Assembly (NCBI GenBank): GCA_039801365.1 | Contig: JBDRUN010000006.1 | Coordinates: 1-56,022 of the forward strand | DNA length: 56,022 nucleotides | Origin: a candidate division WOR-3 bacterium | Lineage (GTDB): Bacteria; Hydrothermota; Tepidihabitantia; Tepidihabitantales; Tepidihabitantaceae | Direction: 5' to 3' | Part shown: one piece after another, positions 49,740 to 56,022 of the stretch | Layout of the letters: each line of letters opens with the position of its first letter | How positions within the stretch are numbered: position 1 is the stretch's first letter | Notes under the pieces: generated by a model | The model's database searches: none | The model's input: the letters and a program-made list of their open reading frames with translations, nothing else | What the model was told of the DNA's origin: nothing | Program-made: the position numbers and the translations under genes

Positions 49740-50759
49740 TCACACTGCGGCCCTGCCGACCTGGATTAGCACAAGCGCGATGACCGCAAGTCCGATTCCA
49801 AACCAGCTTCGCAGTCCGACCCGCTCGCGCCAAACAAACACGCCTGCAAACGCCATTAGCGCAACTTCGCCCGCCGCGATTACCGGGTACACCACGATGC
49901 CGGGCAGTACGGTCAGAGCCAGAACCAGAAACAGGTAGTTACCGAGATTGGCAACGCCGAGCAATGCACCATGGACTAGGGACTTCTGGTCAACCCTGGC
50001 CCGCTGCGCGTAATAGACAATGGTTGTGACCGCGAATGCCGCAACGAATATCACGGTCTGGAACGGCAGGTTCTCCTCTGACGGCAACTCCTTGCGGAAT
50101 ATCTGAGCTGGCAGCATCACAAGCCCGTCCACAACAAACAGACCCAGAAGCCACAGCCAGGCCGGGGCCACGGAAAACCGGGACTGTCCCTGATGGCGGT
50201 GTCCGACAACGGGAACTGTCCCGGGCTTTACCTCTGTACCGACAGATTCGCCCTTAGCTCCGTTTCTTGAAGTCCTTATATCCTTACGTTCAGCTCGTTC
50301 TGACTCTTGCGCCCTTCGCACGTCAGACAGCACAAGTCCTAGGGACATTAGTGCTACTGCGCTGCCTACCAGCTCAAGACTTGTTGGTCGCTCGCGCCAG
50401 ACTAGGATAGACGCCAGCACTGGCAGTATGATGGCGAGCCTCATCGCAACGACTGATAGCGCAAGACCCGCAACCTCAATCGCTTTCGCCCAGAATACGA
50501 GCCCGGCTACGAACACGACACCGGTACCGACCGCGAGAAGTGCAGTCGGCCGGGAAATGTGAGTCTGGTTCGTAGCCAGGGCGCAGGCAAAGGCGAGCAC
50601 TGCAGCAACTGCGTAATTTACGCGGACTACAGGCAGCCGGGCGATGCCTTTTCCATCCGCTCGCTTGAGCACAAGCCCCATTCCGACTGCAGAAGCGACT
50701 TTGAGCAACAGGAAATGCACGCCGAAGTATGCACTAGGAAAGAAAGCGGTCAATAACAA
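49740..50759 (-). CDS. DMT-superfamily (EamA-type) transporter
   Basis: A 339-residue membrane protein with about ten hydrophobic segments in two EamA repeats (ending VWRERPTSLELVGSAVALMSLGLVL and VWRERVGLRSWFGIGLAVIALVLI, each carrying the VWRER motif before the last helix). Between the halves lies an unusually long hydrophilic loop of ~50 residues whose DNA contains short palindromic repeats. Substrate unknown; metabolite export is usual. The start is uncertain (TTG at 50759). Confidence 0.82.
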   Translation of the reverse strand: MLLTAFFPSAYFGVHFLLLKVASAVGMGLVLKRADGKGIARLPVVRVNYAVAAVLAFACALATNQTHISRPTALLAVGTGVVFVAGLVFWAKAIEVAGLALSVVAMRLAIILPVLASILVWRERPTSLELVGSAVALMSLGLVLSDVRRAQESERAERKDIRTSRNGAKGESVGTEVKPGTVPVVGHRHQGQSRFSVAPAWLWLLGLFVVDGLVMLPAQIFRKELPSEENLPFQTVIFVAAFAVTTIVYYAQRARVDQKSLVHGALLGVANLGNYLFLVLALTVLPGIVVYPVIAAGEVALMAFAGVFVWRERVGLRSWFGIGLAVIALVLIQVGRAAV

Positions 50760-50859
50760 AGGTGAGCAGAAGAAAAAGTAGCCGGCAGGTCTTAACCTTG
50801 GCAGAATCTTCGATTACGTCGCTTTCCCCTTGCCCTCATCAATGCTTCGTCCGCTCTCC

Positions 50860-50887
50860 TTGACTTTGTGCGTCGCCGTGATATGTT
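50860..50887 (+). promoter_or_regulatory. Promoter of the FmdE-like gene, leaderless type
   Basis: TTGACT (50860-50865), 16-bp spacer, TATGTT (50882-50887). The GTG start at 50894 is 6 nt after the -10 box and has no Shine-Dalgarno sequence. Confidence 0.6.
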
Positions 50888-50893
50888 GCGCCG

Positions 50894-51310
50894 GTGAAGC
50901 GACTAACCTCTCTTGCCGATGCCGCCCGGTTCCATGGTCACCTCGGTCCCTGGCTTGTTCTCGGACTGCGGGCCGGAAGGCATGCTGCTGATAAACTCAA
51001 GGTGAAGCCGTTTGAACTCCAGGCCCGCGTGTTCTGTCCGTCTGGTACGCCGTACACATGCTTGCTGGACGGCGTCCAGCTTGGTTCCGGCTGCACAATG
51101 GGCAAGGGCAACATCAGGCACATCCGCAGCCGCCGTGTCCGCATAGTATTCCAGCGCCAGGCCAGACCTGGCTCACTACTCTTGGAACTTCGACCTGAGG
51201 TCTGGACCGAGCTTCATCTGTGCGCAACTCGGCACCGCGTCGCCGCCATCGCCCACTCGCTTTTCCGCCGACCATTCCCGGCCCTGTTTCTTGAACGTCC
51301 GGGAACCTGA
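50894..51310 (+). CDS. FmdE-domain protein (short, stand-alone)
   Basis: A 138-residue protein matching the N-terminal domain of the FmdE/FwdE family. It has FHGHLGPWLVLGLRAG with His14 and His16, and a Cys-containing loop TCLLDGVQLGSGCTMGKGN near residues 55-73. Full-length FmdE proteins carry a C-terminal zinc ribbon that is missing here. FmdE domains are tied to formylmethanofuran dehydrogenase in methanogens, but stand-alone bacterial versions have no settled role. No Fmd subunits are in the window. Confidence 0.8.
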   Translation: MKRLTSLADAARFHGHLGPWLVLGLRAGRHAADKLKVKPFELQARVFCPSGTPYTCLLDGVQLGSGCTMGKGNIRHIRSRRVRIVFQRQARPGSLLLELRPEVWTELHLCATRHRVAAIAHSLFRRPFPALFLERPGT

Positions 51311-51366
51311 AACCATCGGCTGTCAGCCGAGTCTAACAGGTGTGACAAGAAAAGGAGGTGACAAAT

Positions 51367-51813
51367 ATGGCGAAGCAGATTGCAACGTGGAATCCGTTCC
51401 GCGATATAACCTCGCTGCGCGACGAGATGGACCGGCTTTTCGACTCGATGCTCGGCCGCTACCCGGTAGAAAGGCCTGAACCTTTCTGGTCGCCTGCCAT
51501 TGATGTCGAAGAAAACAAAGACAACATCATTGTCCGGGCTGAACTGCCGGGCATGAAGAAAGACGACATCAAAGTCGGTATCACCGGCGACCAGCTTACA
51601 ATTTCAGGTGAACGCCGGCACGAGGCCGAGGAAAAGGGCAAGACCTTCCATCGCATCGAGCGCTGCTACGGAAGGTTCCAGCGGTCGCTCATCCTGCCGG
51701 CTGACATTCAGGCCGACAAGGCGAAAGCCTCGTACAAGGACGGTATCCTGGAACTCACCTTGCCCAAGTCCGAAAAGGCCAAAGTCCGGGAGATTACCAT
51801 CCAGACCGAATAG
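51367..51813 (+). CDS. Small heat shock protein (Hsp20/alpha-crystallin family)
   Basis: A 148-residue holdase chaperone. The alpha-crystallin domain spans ~45-140: DIIVRAELPGMKKDDIKV, LTISGERR, then the loop EEKGKTFHRIER and ASYKDGILELTLPKSEKAK. The C-terminal ITI motif, which plugs neighbouring subunits, is in REITIQTE. The start is the ATG at 51367 because AAAGGAGGTG lies at 51350-51360; a GTG at 51358 falls inside that ribosome site. A strong terminator follows. Confidence 0.95.
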   Translation: MAKQIATWNPFRDITSLRDEMDRLFDSMLGRYPVERPEPFWSPAIDVEENKDNIIVRAELPGMKKDDIKVGITGDQLTISGERRHEAEEKGKTFHRIERCYGRFQRSLILPADIQADKAKASYKDGILELTLPKSEKAKVREITIQTE

Positions 51814-51826
51814 ACAGTCGCGCACG

Positions 51827-51852
51827 AAGCGGCCCGCGGTTGCGGGCCGCTT
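51827..51852 (+). terminator. Intrinsic terminator after hsp20
   Basis: An 11-bp stem (AAGCGGCCCGC and complement) with loop GGTT, followed by GCTTTTCT. It is the only hairpin in the window with a recognisable T-rich tail. Its right arm overlaps the -35 box of the lepB promoter. Confidence 0.8.
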
Positions 51853-51878
51853 GCTTTTCTCAGGCTCGTGCTTATACT
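51851..51878 (+). promoter_or_regulatory. Promoter of lepB, short leader
   Basis: TTGCTT (51851-51856), 16-bp spacer, TATACT (51873-51878). The ATG at 51894 is 15 nt after the -10 box, predicting a 5' leader of only about 8 nt, too short for a Shine-Dalgarno site. Confidence 0.5.
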
Positions 51879-51893
51879 TGCCGTCTCGAGACC

Positions 51894-52718
51894 ATGGCTC
51901 TGCATAAGATCGGCCAGTTTTTCGCACGCCTCTTCCGGGAATGGGGCCCGGTCATCATTGCCGTACTGCTTATCCGTTCTTTTCTCGTCGAGTCGTTCAT
52001 GGTGCCGACCGGCTCGATGCTCAACACCATCGCCATCGGCGACTTCATGCTCGTCAACAAGTTCATTTACGGTGTGAAACTCCCATTTACTCACCGGACG
52101 CTTGTACCGGTCTCAAATCCCCGCCGCGGTGACATTGTCGTCTTCCGCTTCCCCCAGGACCCTGATGAGCCAGAGCCAAGGGAGCGCTACGCCCGCATCT
52201 TTCCGCGCTGGCTCCCCCTGCTCCCGGTCTTCTGGGACCGTCAAGCCCATTTCTTCAAGTGGTACATCCCCCCGAATTTTGTCAAGCGCTGCGTCGCGGT
52301 AGCTGGCGACACGGTTGAATACCGCGGCAAGCAACTCTACATCAACGGTCGGCTCCAGTTCGAACCCTACGTCGTGCACGCCGACCAGCGACGCCTACGC
52401 GGGCTCTCAGTGTCATCCGATAGCTTCCAACGGCTCTGGGAAGCTGACCGTTTCTACCGCACCGAACTATCACCCTATGTCCGGGATGAATTCGGTCCGG
52501 TCGTGGTACCCCCTGGTCACATCTTTGCGATGGGCGATAATCGCGACAACTCCGAGGACTGCCGATTCTGGGGCCCATTGCCGCTTGCCTACCTACGCGG
52601 CCGGCCATTGACGCTCTATTTCTCCTCGTCCGCGGTGTCAAACCCACCCAGCATACCAAAGATAGTTCTTTCACCTTGGGCGATTCGGGCTGACCGCATC
52701 GGCCGCATTGTCCGCTGA
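51894..52718 (+). CDS. lepB: Signal peptidase I
   Basis: A 274-residue type I signal peptidase with one N-terminal membrane helix (GPVIIAVLLIRSFLVESF). The catalytic Ser41 is in MVPTGSMLNT. The general-base Lys is near residue 131 (NFVKRCVAVAGDTVEYRGK). Box E GDNRDNSEDCRFWGP is present. A ~65-residue insertion lies between boxes B and C (residues ~65-125), as in larger Gram-negative LepB. It would process the many exported proteins encoded nearby. I start at 51894; an open frame back to 51840 crosses the promoter. Confidence 0.95.
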   Translation: MALHKIGQFFARLFREWGPVIIAVLLIRSFLVESFMVPTGSMLNTIAIGDFMLVNKFIYGVKLPFTHRTLVPVSNPRRGDIVVFRFPQDPDEPEPRERYARIFPRWLPLLPVFWDRQAHFFKWYIPPNFVKRCVAVAGDTVEYRGKQLYINGRLQFEPYVVHADQRRLRGLSVSSDSFQRLWEADRFYRTELSPYVRDEFGPVVVPPGHIFAMGDNRDNSEDCRFWGPLPLAYLRGRPLTLYFSSSAVSNPPSIPKIVLSPWAIRADRIGRIVR

Positions 52719-52794
52719 CGCCCTAAGGCTACACAGATTTCAGACCGCAATCAGAAAGATGCACCATTTACTACATCACCGTGTACCAACGACC

Positions 52795-52821
52795 AGCGGG
52801 CCCGCACACCGCGGGCCCGCT
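52795..52821. terminator. Bidirectional hairpin terminator
   Basis: A perfect 11-bp stem (AGCGGGCCCGC and complement) with a 5-nt loop, between convergent lepB (ends 52718) and the propeller protein gene (ends 52844). Confidence 0.75.
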
Positions 52822-52843
52822 CTGAAGGAACTCGTGCCTGGTG

Positions 52844-54676
52844 CTACCAGGCCGAAGCCTTGCCGCTGTTGTGCGCGTCCTTCTGCCACTTAGGCCACGG
52901 CGCGGACATCAACGGCCGCTCAGGATAGCCGGCAACGCAGTACATCACGTCGGCACCGATTAGGACCACGTCGCCGTTAGAAAGAATTGCGGGCTGCCCT
53001 TCAAAGAAGTCCGGCTTGCCCCGGCGGGCCTTCTTGCCGGGGCCATAGGGAATGCAATCACACGACCAGATGAGATAGCCGTCGGACTGACGCAGACAGT
53101 ACAGAATATCGTCTGAGTCCTGGTAGTACACGTAGTCACCAGCAAGAATCGGACTCGTGACGATCTCTGCAGTACCGTACTGCTTGAACCAGTTCTGACT
53201 GCCAGTTGCCGGATTCAGACAGTACAGTTTGCCCGAGCCGGTGGCAACGAACAGCGCGCTCGGACTGATTACGACACGATATGCCTCACCGTCCAGGGCA
53301 ACGTTCCACTTGACGGTTCCGTCTTGATTTACCGCGAACAGACGACCCGAGCTTGTGCCACAGTAAATCGTGCCGTCTGAGCCGATTGCCGGACTGTGGA
53401 TGTCGCTGTTTGACTGAAGTGTCTTGACCCAGACCGGGCTGGCAAGATTAGGTGGCATCTTGTATAGCTGGCCGGAACCGGTGCCAATATAAACGTAGCC
53501 GCCAGCGTCAATTACCGGTGCATCCACCATTCCTGGTATGTAATAGGCCGCTTCGAACCTTCCGGTTGTGCCCAGGTCGGTGAAATAGTACAGACTGTCG
53601 TTCTCACTTGGCACGTAAATCTTGTTTCCATTGATTGCCGCGGTACCCCAAGCGACATAGGTGAGTGAGTCCTCATGCGTGTGGCCAGGCCAGTGCCAGT
53701 CTTTTGCCAGACTCGGTTTGAAGGCGTACAGTTCGCCGTCCGAATTACCGATGATTAGGTGCCTGGTGGCCGCACAGTACGCCGGGTGGCCTTCGAACTC
53801 ATTCTCCTCTTCGGGCTGGACCGGTGAGCCGGAGCGCCGGCGCTTGCCGTCCGGGTCAATGCCGTAAACCTTGCCGTCATCTGCAGTGATGACGATATAT
53901 TCCTTGCCCTCGTCAATGATGACCGCGGCCGACGTCGTGGCAATGTACTGGTTCTCATCATCGGTCCACCACCACCACTTGACACCGCCGGCAAGGCCGA
54001 CTACGACCTGAACTGGGTCGGACCATGGCCCCGGGGTCTTGTGGACATCCCGGGCCCGACACCTGACGGAAACAGTTTCGAGCTTCGTGTAGGTGTGGGT
54101 ATCGCGCCATACCGTGTTGCCGGGCAGGAATCCAACCAAGGTGTCGCTCCAGACGCTCTGCTTGCCGTCGCCCCAGTCAAACTGGTACCCGACGTCATTA
54201 CCATCCGGGTCAGTTGTCACAGCCGAGAAATAGGCAACCACGTTCTTGACCGCAACAAGCGGTGCATCAATTTCCGGTGGCAGCGGTGGACTGTTGGGCA
54301 GAACCCTTATCGTTGCTTCCTCAGACCAGTCTGATGCCTTGGTTGCATCGTCGTTCAGTATCGCCAGCGCCTTGACTTTGTAATGACCGGTATCAGACCA
54401 GGCGTGGTAGACTGAAGCCTTGGCACCGGAGGCGAAACTCGCCACAGTCGTGTCCTGCTTGCCGTCACCCCAATTCATCACGTAGCGGACTTCCTTGCTC
54501 TGGGCTTGGGTTGTGGTTACCTCGAACCTGGCCGGTGCACCCTGCCAAGTTGAGTCCGGGCCGACCGGCTTGCCCGGTGTTTCCGGCGGAGTCAGCTTCT
54601 TGCACAGCGAGCCGGATACGACCAGGAACAAGACTAGGCACAGCGCAACAGTGGTGCTGAGTTTCTTCCAGTTCAT
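52844..54676 (-). CDS. Exported PKD-domain/PQQ-type beta-propeller protein
   Basis: A 610-residue exported protein. The N-terminal hydrophobic segment ends LVVSGSLC, possibly a relaxed lipobox (Cys25). Two PKD/Ig-like domains follow (~30-240; YVMNWGDGKQDTTVASF and YQFDWGDGKQSVWSD). Residues ~250-600 are a seven- or eight-blade PQQ-like propeller with repeats such as IGSDGTIYCGTSSGRLFAV, LFVATGSGKLYCLNPATG and GYVYIGTGSGQLYKM. Quinone-binding residues are not evident, so a structural or binding role is likely. ATG behind GGAGGAG. Confidence 0.85.
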   Translation of the reverse strand: MNWKKLSTTVALCLVLFLVVSGSLCKKLTPPETPGKPVGPDSTWQGAPARFEVTTTQAQSKEVRYVMNWGDGKQDTTVASFASGAKASVYHAWSDTGHYKVKALAILNDDATKASDWSEEATIRVLPNSPPLPPEIDAPLVAVKNVVAYFSAVTTDPDGNDVGYQFDWGDGKQSVWSDTLVGFLPGNTVWRDTHTYTKLETVSVRCRARDVHKTPGPWSDPVQVVVGLAGGVKWWWWTDDENQYIATTSAAVIIDEGKEYIVITADDGKVYGIDPDGKRRRSGSPVQPEEENEFEGHPAYCAATRHLIIGNSDGELYAFKPSLAKDWHWPGHTHEDSLTYVAWGTAAINGNKIYVPSENDSLYYFTDLGTTGRFEAAYYIPGMVDAPVIDAGGYVYIGTGSGQLYKMPPNLASPVWVKTLQSNSDIHSPAIGSDGTIYCGTSSGRLFAVNQDGTVKWNVALDGEAYRVVISPSALFVATGSGKLYCLNPATGSQNWFKQYGTAEIVTSPILAGDYVYYQDSDDILYCLRQSDGYLIWSCDCIPYGPGKKARRGKPDFFEGQPAILSNGDVVLIGADVMYCVAGYPERPLMSAPWPKWQKDAHNSGKASAW

Positions 54677-54711
54677 TTCTCCTCCTAGGGAATCATGCAG
54701 GGATGACAGGA

Positions 54712-55740
54712 CTACCGGGTCACGACCGGGCCGTGGAACTTGCCCCGTGCCGGCAGGCGACAAGTGCCTCCCTTGCCGTCCTCGAAATAGAAATAGTAGT
54801 TGTGGTAAGGACTGATGTGAAGATTTGTGCGGAAAACGTAAATGCCGTAATAGGGTTTAGTTGCGGCGAGCCGCATCGGGTGCGGAATATCGTCAATATA
54901 GATGAGCGCAACCGCGGGCGGGTCAAAGTCCTTGTCTTCGTACTCGACGGTGTAGGAGTACCTTGTGAGATGGGAGCCAGCCGGCGGAATGACCTTCGGA
55001 TACCGCAGCTCAGGCGGGGAGTTGGGCAGCTTCTGGACTTCCGGACCGCGCAGGAACCCGTAACGCGGATGAGTGATGCAGTCACCGTTGCCGTCCCTGG
55101 CCACGAAGTAGTATGCATGAGGCCCAGCTGGCAGCACGGCCTGGTACAGATAGATGCCGTCGTTCGGAGTCCCATTGTGTAGCTTCATGTCGTGGACAAT
55201 GCCATCAACAACAACCCGCACGGTTGGCGGTTTCGGGCAGTCCTTGTCTTGGTAACGCACCGTGAAGGTGTAGATGTCACGGTCACTACCCCAGTCAAAG
55301 TACACCCCTCCTTCAGACAGCATCGGCAGACGGTTGTAGGGCTTGCGCGAACCAACGAACGGACCAGATTTCGCACCATAGCGCGGAAACCGCTCCGACA
55401 TGCCACGAGCGTCCTCGGCGTAGAAATAGTAAGAATGTTCACCTGGTGGAAGGGTCAACCGTGCCTGATACGTACCGTTATCGGGGCGGCCCTTGACTAA
55501 CCGCATCGGGTAGGCCACATCGTCAACGCAGACGTTCACGACCGAGGCCGCATCTCCGTCCGGGTCAGAGTATCTTACGGTCGCCACGTATGTTGTCCGA
55601 GCGACACCATCCATCGGTTTGATCGTCGGCTGGCACAGGCATGGCTTGTTGTTTGCCGGTGCCGCAAACAATGGAGCTGAGAGAACAACCACAGTCAGGA
55701 CTGCAATTACTGTCGCAACACGGCCGTGCTTTTCGCGCAT
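54712..55740 (-). CDS. Exported protein with three Ig/choice-of-anchor-like repeats
   Basis: A 342-residue exported protein with signal peptide (VIAVLTVVVLSAPLFAAPA). Three tandem ~95-residue beta-sandwich repeats follow. Each has a YSDPDGD/YQDKDCPKP/YEDKDFDPP acidic turn, VCVDDVAYPMRL-type and HYYYF-type strands (SYYFYAEDARG, AYYFVARDGNG, NYYFYFEDGKG), and a terminal RYGxxxGP or RGKFHGP. No catalytic motif. The fold resembles extracellular Ig-like modules with Ca-binding turns. ATG at 55740 behind AAAGGAGG. It lies 35 nt upstream of the propeller gene and is probably co-transcribed. Confidence 0.82.
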   Translation of the reverse strand: MREKHGRVATVIAVLTVVVLSAPLFAAPANNKPCLCQPTIKPMDGVARTTYVATVRYSDPDGDAASVVNVCVDDVAYPMRLVKGRPDNGTYQARLTLPPGEHSYYFYAEDARGMSERFPRYGAKSGPFVGSRKPYNRLPMLSEGGVYFDWGSDRDIYTFTVRYQDKDCPKPPTVRVVVDGIVHDMKLHNGTPNDGIYLYQAVLPAGPHAYYFVARDGNGDCITHPRYGFLRGPEVQKLPNSPPELRYPKVIPPAGSHLTRYSYTVEYEDKDFDPPAVALIYIDDIPHPMRLAATKPYYGIYVFRTNLHISPYHNYYFYFEDGKGGTCRLPARGKFHGPVVTR

Positions 55741-55764
55741 GCTTCCTCCTTTACGGTGCGTGTG

Positions 55765-55793
55765 ATTATAGAACCGGGCGATTGGGGTGTCAA
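55765..55793 (-). promoter_or_regulatory. Promoter of the two exported-protein genes
   Basis: A perfect TTGACA (55788-55793), 17-bp spacer, perfect TATAAT (55765-55770) on the minus strand. The leader of about 18 nt holds the Shine-Dalgarno sequence. This is a conventional promoter, unlike the leaderless ones. From 55794 to the window end (about 230 bp) I see no gene. Confidence 0.7.
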
Positions 55794-56022
55794 GGCAGAC
55801 GCCGACCATTCCGTGTCTTATGCTCCGAGGATGGACACCGGCAGCCGGCCATGACCCTGACACGCCAAAGACCGGGTGGCCTGGCACGTCGCATGATATT
55901 GACTTCCCACCGGCTGTCAACGTCCCGCGTTGCCTCACCAAAAATGTACTCGAAGCTACCCCGTTGCCTCACGTAAGAAAAGTACTCGAAACAGGAGGCA
56001 TAATCTGACCAGCCCTTACCAT

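Overview
The window looks like a chromosomal segment from an anaerobic, diderm bacterium of an uncultivated lineage, moderately GC-rich by eye. My best guess is a candidate division WOR-3 (Stahlbacteria)-type genome. Reasons: several secreted proteins end in a FlgD-like/Por-type sorting domain, a DUF2723 membrane protein sits beside cdaA, there is an enzyme set for surviving oxygen as an anaerobe, and DNA-directed housekeeping genes are dispersed among lineage-specific secreted proteins. The taxonomic assignment is inference, not shown by a marker gene.

Layout. 1-8.5 kb: end of a secreted protein, an MFS exporter, an acetate/malate block (acetyl-CoA synthetase, OFA-type transporter, malic enzyme), a YggS-type PLP protein and a small zinc peptidase. 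8.5-10.8 kb: a secreted protein and a repeat-bearing spacer. 10.8-16.6 kb: trpS-ispD-dxr-rseP and a degenerate radical-SAM-like gene. 16.6-18 kb: a NifU-domain protein and a PP-loop tRNA thiolase-like gene. 18-27 kb: ornithine aminotransferase, folP-cdaA-DUF2723, hypA, a large TPR protein and tRNA-Val. 27-29.2 kb (minus strand): a triple-HTH protein, a secreted protein, L21 and SecG. 29.3-33.6 kb: a compact oxygen/peroxide/NO defence operon (rubrerythrin, Tpx, a Cys-rich mini-protein, desulfoferrodoxin, ferritin, flavodiiron protein, flavin reductase-rubredoxin fusion). 33.6-36.9 kb: clpX-clpP-tig and tRNA-Leu. 36.9-42.3 kb: an OB-fold secreted protein, an orphan solute-binding lipoprotein and an ABC-2 exporter. 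42.5-45.7 kb: an uncharacterised sigma-factor module with two paralogous small proteins, next to a 26-unit 12-bp tandem repeat. 45.9-47.3 kb: an IS256-type insertion sequence. 47.4-49.6 kb: an ECF sigma, an anti-sigma and two periplasmic Spy/CnrX-like proteins. 49.7-56 kb: a DMT transporter, an FmdE-domain protein, Hsp20, signal peptidase I and two exported beta-rich proteins.

The strongest unexpected signal is in how genes start. At least eight genes on both strands have a TTGACA-like box, a 16-bp (once 17-bp) spacer and a TATAAT-like box only 5-9 nt before the start codon, with no Shine-Dalgarno sequence. This predicts leaderless mRNAs from ordinary sigma-70-type promoters. In two further places the same arrangement points at a very short ORF that overlaps the start of an SD-less gene, suggesting leaderless upstream ORFs coupled to the real gene. 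The two tRNA genes have promoters placed so that transcription would begin at, or a few nucleotides before, the mature 5' end. The oxygen-defence operon instead uses clear Shine-Dalgarno sites or overlapping starts throughout.

The second candidate for something undescribed is the 42.5-45.3 kb module. It has a leaderless ECF-type sigma gene overlapping a region-4-only sigma-like gene, plus small helical proteins. Two of its genes share a non-housekeeping promoter-like element (GTCACA, 16 nt, CATCTCA, then TCGAACA) with identical spacing down to the start codon.
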